Shown one piece after another: positions 50,751 through 60,268 of a stretch of 64,000 nucleotides of DNA. The stretch is taken from NCBI RefSeq assembly GCF_024166365.1, contig NC_064839.1:35538378-35602377 (forward strand), given 5' to 3'. A model generated the notes under the pieces. The model searched no databases. It saw only the letters and a list, made by a program, of their open reading frames with translations, and was not told the origin of the DNA. The first letter of the stretch is position 1; each line of letters opens with the position of its first letter. This stretch comes from Elephas maximus indicus. Lineage: Eukaryota > Chordata > Mammalia > Proboscidea > Elephantidae. Made by a program: the position numbers and the translations under genes.

Positions 50751-53700
50751 CAGACATACTCTTCTTTACCTCCATTATGTAATATCAATCTGATTTCTTC
50801 TTGGTAATCAGGATCAATCACACCAGCCAATATGGTAACTCCTTTCTTTGCCTGTTGATCCAGACACATGAGCCCAAAGGGGTCAAGTGGCATTCTTAAA
50901 TTCCAGTTCAATGAAATCAGTGATGTGTGACTAAGTAGGAGCACTCCTCCATTTGGAACTAAGGCCTCTAGACCCACAGAGCATAGGGTTGCTGGGAAAT
51001 GAAGCAAAACTTTTGCAAATTGTGCTGCTCCCGTTTGCACCCCTTCCTTGGTTCCTGGATGCAAGAATCCTGGCTATGGGAAAAACACCACTATACGTTA
51101 GATGCTGGTTTAGAGCATATACAGCCTCCTGAAGAATATTGCCCCAACCCTGCAAGGCACAGCCACCTAGCTGGTGCCGTAATTGTGTCTTTAGAAGGCC
51201 ATTCCATCGTTCTATCAAGCCAGCTGCTTCAGGATGATGGGGAACACGGTAAGACCAGTGAATTTCATGAACACGGATCCACTGCTTTACTTCAGTTGCT
51301 ATGAAGTGAGTCTCTTGATCTCAGGCAATGCTGTGTGGGATACCATGATGCTGGATAAGGCATTCCGTGAGTCCAAGGATCGTAGTTTTAGCAGAAGCAT
51401 TGCATGCAGGGAAGGGAAATCTCTATCCAGAATAAGTGTCTATCCTAGTAAGAATGAAATGTTGCCCTTTGGATGATGGAAGTGGTCTAGTGTAATCAAC
51501 TTGCCATCAGGTTCCTGGGTGATCACCTCTAGGAATAGTACCATATCAAGGACTGTTAGTCTCTGCTGCTAGAAGATTGGACACTCAGAAGTGGCTATAG
51601 CCAAGTTGGCCTTGGTGAGTGGGAGTCCATGTTGCTGAGCCCATGCATAACCTCCATCTCTTCCACCATGGCCACTTTGTTCATGAGCCCACTGGGCAAT
51701 GATGGAAGTGGCTAGTAAAAAGGGAATGACTGGTGTCCACAGAATGTGTCATCCTATTTACTTGATTGTTAAATCTTCCTCTGCTGAGGTCACACTTTGG
51801 TGAGTATTCACAGGAGACACAAATATATTCACTTCGTTGGCCTATTCAGAAAGGTCTATCCACATACCTCTTCACTATACCTCCCAGTTTCCAATTTTCC
51901 TATCATGTTCCTTCCAAGTCTCTGATCATCCACCCAATCCACTGGCCACAGCCCGTGAATCAGTATACAATTGCACATCTGGCCATTTCTCCTTCCAAGC
52001 AAAGTGAACCTCCACGTACACTGCTTGAAGTTCTGCCCATTGGGAGGATTTCCCTTCACCACTGTCCTTCAGGGAGGTCCCAGAAAGGGGCTGTAGTTCT
52101 GCTGCTGTCCACTTTTCAGTGGTGCGTGCATATCACACAGAACCATCTGTAAATCAGGCACGAGTCTCTTCCTTAGTCAATTGATCAGAAGGAACTCCCC
52201 ATGAGGCCATAGGTACAGACTGGGAGAGGACAGGCAATGTGACAGGAGTAGGGACAATGGGCATTTGGGCCAGTTCCTCATGCAACTTGTGCCTTCAGGT
52301 CCTGCTTGGGCTCCACCTTTAACATACCACTTGCATTTAATGGTGGAGTGCTGGTATGCACATCCAACTTTATGACTCTGTAGGTCAGACAATACCCAGT
52401 TCATGATGGGCAGTTCAGGCCATGGTGACTTGGTGTCCCATGGTTAAGCATTCAGTCTCTACTAAGGCCCTGTAACAAGCCAAAAGGTGTTTCTCAAAAG
52501 GAGAGTAGTTATCTGCAGAGGATGGCAGGGTTTTGCTCCAAAATCCTAAGGGTTTGTGCTCTGATTCACCAATAGGGACCTGCCAGAGACTCCAAACAGC
52601 ATTTCTATCTGCTGTTCAAGAACCATTGGATCAGCTGCTTCATGTGGCCGAAGTGGCAGAGTGGCTTACACGGCAGCCTAAACCTGTTGCAGTGCCTTCT
52701 TTTGTTCTGGGCCCCACTCAAAACTAGCAGCTTTTCAAGTCACTTGATAAATAGGCTGGAGTAGCACACCCAAATGAGGGATACGTTGTCTCCAAAATCC
52801 AAAGAGGCCCACCACCAGGTGTTGTGCCTCCTTTTTAGTTGTAGGAGGGGCCAGATGCTTTGCTTTAGAAGGAATGTGTTGACATGCCTGACACCACTGG
52901 ACTAGAAATTTCACTGAGGTGGAAGGCACCTGAATTTTTTTGGGTTAATTTCCCATGCTCTAACACACAAATGTCTCACCAGTAAGTTTAGAGTCATTGA
53001 TGCTTCTTCCTTACTAGGTCGAATCAGCATAATGTCATCAGTGTAGTGGACCAGGGTGATGTCTTATGGAATGGAAAGGTGATCAAAGGTCCCTGCAGAC
53101 TAAATTATGACATAGGGCTAGAGAGTAGATATACCACCGAAGTAGGACAGTGAAGGTATATCGCTGGCTTTGTCAACTGAAGGCAAACTACTCCTGGTGG
53201 TCCTTCAAAACAAGTATGGAGGAAAAAGCATTAGCCAGATCAATAACTGCGTACCAGGTACCAGGAAATGTATTAATTTGCTCAAGCAATGAAACCACAT
53301 CTAGAACAGCAGCTGCAATTTGACCACATGGTTAAATTTTCAATAATTCACTGTCATTCTCCAAGATCCATCTATTTTTTGCATAGGCCAAATAGGCAAG
53401 TTGAATGGGAATGTAGTGGGAATTACCACCCCTGCATCTTTCAAGTCCTTGACGGTGGCAGTAATCTCTGCAGTTCCTCCAAGGATATGGCATTGCTTTT
53501 GGTTTAGTATTTTCCTAGGTAGTGGCAGTTCTAATGATTTCCCCTTAGCCTACCAGAATAGCCTTTCTCCACATGTCAGGGACCTGATGTGGGGGTTCTG
53601 CCACTTGCTAAGTATTTCTATTCCAATTATGCATTCTGGAACTGGAGAAATCACTACAGGATGGATGTAGGGACCCACTAGACCCACTGTGAGATGGACA

Positions 53701-55277
53701 TGAGCTAAGACTCCATTAACCGGGCCTCCATATGCCCCCACTCTTGACTGGTGGGCCACAGTGACATTTTGGGTCTCCTGAAATTAGGGTCAGTTCAGAG
53801 CCAGTGTCCAGTAATCTCCAAAAATTTGATTGTTTCCTTTTCTCCAGTGAACAGTCACTCTTGTAAAAGGTCATAGATCCCTTTGGGGAAGGCCAGGAGA
53901 AAAATTAACAGTATAAATTTGTGGGAATGTGAAGGGATCTTTCCTCATGGGGACCCAAACTCCCCTTCATTCAATAGGTTGTGGGTCTTGTAAACTGGCT
54001 CAATTTAGGGATGATTGAGGGGCTGCGACTCTATTCTGGTCATTCAAATTAGATTGCTGTTCACTTGACCTAGAATTCTTCTGTTTGTACAGATGAAGTA
54101 AATGTTTAGTAGATTTTGCATCTATTTCACCCCTAAGGATACCATGACTAAGTAGCCAATGCCATAATAAGCCCCTATGAGTCAGACTATTCTGATGACT
54201 ACCCTGACTCAGCTGTCCATTATGGTAACCACCCCCACCTTGTCTTTGTTGATTGAGTGCTGCCCCTCGGCCCCTAACACTAAGGGGTCCAATCAGCCCT
54301 ATTGTATTTAAGTGTGTTAATTCAGTTAGGGCAATTCCCACTGTCAAATCTGACTTACATAAAATAGCGATCACAGCAATCTTCAAGGATGCTGGGGCTC
54401 CCTTCACAAATTTGTTCTTCGCTGTTGTGGTAAAAGATGTGTCCTCTGGGCACTCCATGTGTGGTCTGTGGGTCTAACCTGATAAATTCACTGTAGCATG
54501 CCAATTTCCGTAAGCCTTTGGTTTCCCTAAGCCTTTGGGTACTATCTTCTACAGTATACCAAAGCAGGTCTGGTACTTGAGCTTGATTTACTGTAGGCCA
54601 CTGCATAAGCCATGCTTCAGTGAAACAGCCAAACTATTAGATCCTTTTCTAACCTTTTGAGCTGAAATATTGATGAAGAATCTGTGCTTATGGGGCCCAT
54701 ATGAATAAACTTAGACTGATCCAACTTTATGTTCCTTGCACCATTATCCTACACCCTTAATAGCCATTCCCACACATATTTTCCAGGTTTCTGTTTGTAA
54801 ATATTAGAAAAGTCAAGCAGTTCTTTCAGAGTGTAGCATACCTACTCCTGGTCACACTTTGTGTTCCACCTTTTGGGGCTAGCTGGGACTTAGGTCTAGA
54901 TGTAGGTCTAGAAGCAAAAATGGGTGGTGGGGATGTAATCTGAGAACATTCAGCAATGTCTTGTAAAACATCTGCCTCATGTGATGCCCCAGGGAGTGAT
55001 TCAGATGCCTTCCCAAGGGATAACTCAGACAAATGCTCTTCAGACACAGCTAAGTTAATCTTATCAGGTGGGAGTGGAAGGGCTAATGGTTTTACTGGGG
55101 AGGGTGGCTTAGCACGTGCTCCACTTCTGGCTGTTCTTGCTTGGTGGTAATTAGGTCTCCCTCCTTTTTGCTCACTTCTCTTTTTTATATCTCAAAAGAG
55201 ATTAACTCAAGATACAGCCTAAACCTGTGGATTGTGTTCCACCTCATTAACATAACTGCCTCCAATCCTAACGTTAT

Positions 55278-55450
55278 AAACCAAAACTAAAACCAAACCT
55301 GTTGCTCTCAGGTTGATTCTGACCCATAGTGACCCTAGAGGACAGACTAGAACTGCCCCTTAGGGTTTCCAAGGAGCAGCCAGTGGATTTGAACTGCTGA
55401 CCTTTTGGTTAGTAGCCATATCACTTAACCACTGTGCCACTAGGGCTCTC
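55278..55450 (-). mobile_element. AfroSINE in the 3' LTR of the nested element
   Basis: Reads acctgttgctctcaggttga, gccccttagggtttccaagg and cactgtgccactagggctct. Confidence 0.92.
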
Positions 55451-55854
55451 AGTAACATCATAGGGGCTAGGATTTACAACACATAGGAAAATTACATTAG
55501 ATCACAAAATGGAGGACAACCACACAATACTGGGAATCATGGCCTAGTCACATTGATGAACATTTTTGGGTAACACAATTCAACCCATAACATTCCACCC
55601 TTTGGTCCCCCCAAAATTCATGTCCTTGCCACATATAAAACACACATCATTCCAAAAGTCTTAAATTAACTCCAAGTCCAAATTCCAAAAATTCCTCTTC
55701 ATCTGTGAGGTCTGGAATACGAGTTATCTGCTTCCAAAGCACAATGGTGGAACAGACACAAGCTAGATATTACCATTACAAATGGGAGAAATTGTAGGGA
55801 AAGAAGGGATAACAGGCTCCAAGCAAGTCAGCAGAACATATTACATTAGCTCTC

Positions 55855-56006
55855 AGCCCATGCCATCAAGTCAGTTCTGGCTCACAGCAACCCTACAGGA
55901 CAGAGTAGATCTGCCTCATAGGATTTCCCAGGAGCAGCTGGTGGATTTGAACTACCAATCTTTTGGTTAGCAGCTGAGCTCTTAACCACTGTGCCACCAG
56001 GGCTGC
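55855..56006 (-). mobile_element. AfroSINE in the interior of the nested element
   Basis: Reads catgccatcaagtcagttct, cacagcaaccctacaggaca and ccactgtgccaccagggctg. Confidence 0.92.
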
Positions 56007-57329
56007 ACATTAGCTCTCAAGGCTTGAAAATAATCCCCTATTCTCTGAGGCCATTTAAGCAATGCCCCTGCCCTGCAGACTCTGGGTGTTGCTACACTCA
56101 CCAGAACTCGGGGTGGAGGCCCCTCAATCCTGGGTTCAGCTCTGCATTCCAGGCCTACTGGGACAGCAATTTTGCTCCCTCAGATTTGGGCAACCACATT
56201 CTCCTAGTCTGAGTGGCGACCCTATCCCCTGGGCCCCAGAAGACCCCATTCTTCTGTCCCTTGGGCATGGCAGCCCTGCCCCCTCAGCTTTGGGCAGCAG
56301 ATCCAGCCCATCCCCTAGCATTTGTGAATGACAGCCCCACACTCTGGAACCGAGTTGGTGAAGATCTGACTCTGAAATGTAGCAGGTCGTGGCCCCACCC
56401 TTTGAGATCTCAGAGGTCGTGGTCCTACCCTTTGAGACCAAGGCAGCTCTACTTTCTGTGTTCCTTGTCTCTCCAGCTTCTGCCTCCTGGTTCCTTGGCC
56501 TCTTGGCCCCTCTGTCCTCTTGGGCCAGCCTGGCCTCTGCCTTGCTTGGGCAGGTGTTACAAAGCTCTTTAGCTCTACCAATAAGTGCCTGGAGGCACCC
56601 CTACTCTGCCAGGAAGCCTCCTGACCAACTGCATTCAACTATCTTGCTCCATGGGTCAGCTCCTGTGCATCTCATGCCGCTCTCCTGATTTTGCTGCTAC
56701 CATTTTTCTGCTGCTTCTCACTGTCTGCGCTGTCTCCAGTGTTACAGCTCTCCTCACTTAATTCTGAGCCCTTACCAGAATTCTTTCTGATGTCCATAAC
56801 TCCACAACAGTCTGTTCAAGGCAATATAAGCTTTTACCATTAGCTACTTTAAAACTCTTCCAGCCTTTATTCATTACTCAATTCCAAAACCACTTCCACA
56901 TTGTAGGTATCTGTCAGAGCAGCACTACAATCCTAGTACCAAACTCTGTCTTAGTTATCTAGTGGTGCTATAACAGAAATAACATAAGTGGATGGCTTTA
57001 ACAAACAGAATTTTATTCTCTCACAATCTAAGCGGCTACAAGTCTGAATTCAGGATGCCAGCTCCAGGGGAATCCTTTCTTTCTGTGTTGGCTCTGGGGG
57101 AAGGTCTTTGTCATCAATCTTTCCCTGGTCTAGGAGCTTCTCGGAGTACGGATCCCTGGTCCAAAGGACGTGCTCCACTCCTGGCTCTTCTCCCTGCTTG
57201 CTTCTCTCTTTTGTATCTCAAAAGAGATTGACTCAAGATACAACCTAGTCTTGTAAATTGCTCCCTTCTTCAGTTACATAACTGCCTATAATCTTGCATC
57301 ATTAACACCATAGAGATTAAGATTTACAA

Positions 57330-57486
57330 AAATCCCGTTGCTGTCAAGTCAATTCCAACTCATAGTGACCCTATAGGACAGAGTAGAACTGCCCCATAGG
57401 GCTTCCAAGGAGTTGCTGGTGGATTCAAACTGTCGACCTTTTGCTTAGCAGCTGAATGCTTAACCACTGCCCCACCAGAGCTCCAC
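57330..57486 (-). mobile_element. AfroSINE in the 5' LTR of the nested element, with target-site duplication
   Basis: Reads cccgttgctgtcaagtcaat, gccccatagggcttccaagg and ccactgccccaccagagctc. Flanked by GATTTACAA at 57321-57329 and 57487-57495. Confidence 0.95.
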
Positions 57487-58119
57487 GATTTACAACACAT
57501 AGGAATATTACATCAGATTACAAAATGAAGGATAACCACAAAACACTGGGAATCATGGCCTAGCCAAGTTGACACACATTTTTGAGGGACACGATTTAAT
57601 CCATAACAGATACCGTTCAAGGTTGGGAATTCATTGGCATTGTAATTCAGCCACTTTTATGGTAAGACTCTGGGTTTTTGTTTTTGGCAATATTAGTTCT
57701 GTTACTATAAGAAATAAGTCTTCCTTTCAGGGCACAAGTGGTAAATATGAGGTCATTTTTGTGGCACTTGAGCTGTGACTCTGAAGCTTTGAGCTCACCA
57801 CTTTGCTAGTGAAAGTAGGACCAGCCAACCAGCTTCCTTTTACTTCTCGTTTTGACAAAATAGAAACATACCAAACATGCAATCGCTTCTCACCAATATT
57901 TGATCTGTTGGTGGTGATATTTTGTGTATTTCTCTTGCCACCTCACACCTTTGATTAGCAGTGCCCTCTTTACTACTGGAAGCAGACCCCAGTAAAAAAA
58001 AACCCAGTGCTGTCAAGTCGAAGAGTCATCAATATTTTTAAGACTAACAAGACTTAGGAACCAATTTAGAAAACTCATCCTTACAATTTTGTTTCTGTAG
58101 ACCCACTCTCGGTACCAAA

Positions 58120-58636
58120 TGTCTTAGGCTGGGTTCTCTAGAGATGTAAAACCAGTGAAGCACTTATATGTAGAGAGGGAAAGATTTATATCAAGGAAAT
58201 GGCTCATGTGGATTTAGAGGATGGAAAGTCCCAAATCTGAGGATGAGGCTGGAGGGTTTTCTTGACTCAGGTAGCTGCAGGGGCTGACGGACTCAAGATC
58301 AGCAGGGCAGATGGCAGTCTGCTGGCTCACAGGCTTCGGAGGCTGATGAATCCCAAGATTGGCAGGTAAGCTACTAGCTCAAGTTCCAAGAATAAGAGTT
58401 CACGTAATGATGAGTGGGATGCAGGATGTAGAGCAAAAACATCACTGGAATGTCCATTTATATACTGGAGGCAGGCCATACATCCAAGGAAACTGCCTTT
58501 CAGCTGATTGGCTGCTCATAGCAGATCTCATCATGGAGTTGATTACATCATTATATAACTGCCAGATTACATCATAACTGCCAAACCAGTGAGAATCATG
58601 GCCCAGCCAAGCTGACACACAATTTTAACCATTACA
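58120..58636 (-). mobile_element. 5' LTR of the ERVL fossil
   Basis: Begins tgtcttaggctgggttctct and ends ttttaaccattaca on the plus strand. The sense strand has a TATA-like tatataaatg. It is diverged from the 3' LTR throughout, so the element is old. Confidence 0.85.
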
Positions 58637-59032
58637 CTATGATTATTTTCAGTGACCTCATATATATGTGAAAGCTGGCCAAACAATAAGGAAGACCAAA
58701 GAAGAACTGATGCCTTTGAATTATGGCATTGGCAAAGAATATTGACTATACTGGGGACTGCCACAAGAATGAACAAGCCTGTCTTGGAAGAAGTACAGTG
58801 TGCTCCTTGGAAGTGAGGATGGTGACACTTCATCTCATGTACATTGGACATGTTCTTAGGAGGGACCAGTCCCTGGAAAAGGACATCACGCTTAGTAAGG
58901 TAGAGGGTCAGCAAAAAAGAGGAAGAAGCTTGATGAGATGGATTGACACAGTGGCTGCAACAATGAGCTCGTTGTGAGGATGGTGCAATACCAGGCAGTG
59001 TTTTGTTCTATTGTACATGGGGGTCACTATTT
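58632..59032 (+). mobile_element. RTE LINE, right part of the copy split by the ERVL fossil
   Basis: Reads atgtgaaagctggccaaaca, tgatgcctttgaattatggc, cttggaagaagtacagtg, ggagggaccagtccctggaa and gtacatgggggtcacta, matching 29027-29420 of the longer RTE copy. It continues directly from where 48960-49224 stops. Confidence 0.88.
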
Positions 59033-59127
59033 TTCAGAACAGATTCTACTGCACATAACGGCAACATAGTGTTCAAACTGTCAGTCTCTATTCCTTTATC
59101 CATAGCTTCACCCACAAGAAAAAGAGG

Positions 59128-59282
59128 TTCATTTGATGGCACAGTGGTTAAGAGCTTGGCTGCTAGCCAAAAGGTTAGCAGTTTGAATCCACCAGCTGCT
59201 CCTTGGAAACCATATGGGGCAGTTCTACTCTGTCCTATGGGATCGCTGAGTCAAAATGAACTGGACAGCAATGGATTTTTTA
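59128..59282 (+). mobile_element. AfroSINE, short form
   Basis: Reads tgatggcacagtggttaaga, ggttagcagtttgaatccac, ccttggaaaccatatggggc and atgaactggacagcaatgga. Confidence 0.94.
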
Positions 59283-59289
59283 ACGGAGT

Positions 59290-59445
59290 TTATGACAGGC
59301 ACTGCGCTAAGAGGTTTACCTGCACTTATTTTCACAATGACCCTACAAGTAGGAGGTACTATTACCTATTATCCATAGATGCAGAAACTTAAGAGTGGCT
59401 TGCTCATGGTCCCACACCACACCTGGCAGAGCTGAGGGCTGGGCT
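59290..59445. mobile_element. MIR fragment
   Basis: Reads ggcactgcgctaagaggttt, aatgaccctacaagtaggag and agatgcagaaacttaagagt, a plus-strand MIR core. Confidence 0.75.
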
Positions 59446-59539
59446 ATCACTGGGCCTCTCACTTTTAACCCCAAGTACGGTTTTTCTTAAACTGTCACTC
59501 CCTGAGTTCTGAGAATGTCTAAATGCTATTTCAGTAATA

Positions 59540-60268
59540 GTTTTTTTTTCTAATCTTTTTTTAAATTTTATTGTGCTTTAGGTGGAAGTATACAGTGCAA
59601 ATTAGTTTCTCATTCAAAAATTTATACCCAGATTGTTTTGTGACATTAGCTGCAGTCCCTGCAGTGAGTTAGCACTCTCCTCCTTTCCACCCCAGGCTCC
59701 TAATGTCCGTTCATCCAGTTTTCCTGTCCCATCCTTCCTTCTCATCTTTGCTTTTAGGAAGGCGTTGCCCATTTGATCTTGCATACTTGATTGAACTAAG
59801 ATTCACGTCCCTCACATATATTACTGTTTGTTTTATAGACCTATCTAATCTTTGGCTGAAAGGTGGACTTCAGAAATGGCTTCAGTTCTGAGTTAGTATG
59901 GTTTCTGGGGACCATAATCTCGGGGATTCCTCCATGGGCTGTCAGACCAGTAATCTGGTCTTTTTTTGTGAATTTGAGTTTTGCTCTACATTTTTCTCCC
60001 ACTCTGTCCAGACCCTCTGTTGTGATCCCTGTCATTGTGGTTGGTGGTGGTTGCTGGGCACCATCTAGTTCTTCTGGGCTCAGGCTAGTGGAAGCTGTGG
60101 TTCATGTAGTCCATTAGTCCTTTGGAGTGATATTTTCCTTGTGTCTTTGGTTCTCTTTATTCTCCTTTGCTCCAGACAGGGTGAGACCAATAAATGCAGC
60201 TTAGATGACTATTGGCAGTCTTTTAAGACCCCAGACAGTACTCACCAAAGTAGGATGTAGAACATTTT
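59540..60268 (-). mobile_element. L1 3'UTR, antisense, older copy
   Basis: Antisense L1 3' end beginning with T-runs (ctttttttaaattttattgt) and running through tgggcaccatctagttcttc and caccaaagtaggatgtagaa. It stops exactly where the next L1 copy begins. It is either 5'-truncated there or interrupted by the next copy. Confidence 0.85.

Larger units (their letters stand above)
55110..57608 (-). mobile_element. Second LTR element (MaLR-like, non-coding interior) nested in the ERVL fossil
   Basis: 5' LTR at 56947-57608 and incomplete 3' LTR at 55110-55592, same family as the solo LTR at 50241-50750. The interior (55593-56946) has a primer-site-like tttggtactaggattgtag next to the 5' LTR, then ggaagtggttttggaattga and ggctggaagagttttaaag, as in MaLR interiors. 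A purine tract (ggggaccaaagggtggaa) abuts the 3' LTR. I see no gag or pol frame, so it was probably non-autonomous. AfroSINEs have inserted at 55278-55450, 55855-56006 and 57330-57486. It is a broken fossil, younger than its ERVL host. Confidence 0.75.
49225..58636 (-). mobile_element. ERVL-type (class III) endogenous retrovirus fossil, minus strand
   Basis: A broken provirus with both LTRs (5' LTR 58120-58636, 3' LTR 49225-49747) and 5 bp flanking repeats (ccatg / ctatg). Parts in coding order, all minus strand: a tRNA-Leu-type primer site beside the 5' LTR (near 58105-58119); gag about 54000-55110; protease near 53550-53760; reverse transcriptase about 52500-53500; RNase H about 51900-52400; integrase about 50930-51800; a dUTPase domain at the pol end (AGVIDPDYQEEI, HNGGKEEY), a mark of the ERVL group. 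No env is seen, as usual for ERVL. The copy has many breaks (more than ten). It is interrupted by a solo LTR and by a second LTR element, and it sits inside an RTE LINE. It probably dates to early afrotherian or paenungulate history. Confidence 0.85.

Noticed and set aside
51054-51476. Plus-strand frames of 80-101 residues in the integrase region
   Set aside because: Antisense shadows of the fossil integrase; no independent similarity.
50735-54606. Domesticated retroviral gene in the ERVL fossil
   Set aside because: Only short open pieces in different frames remain, with nested insertions; no single conserved frame suggests host use.
56062-56688. Pro/Leu/Ser-rich open frames at 56-56.7 kb as a coding gene
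   Set aside because: They lie in the non-coding interior of the MaLR-like element; composition follows the local C/T-rich repeat and both strands are open.
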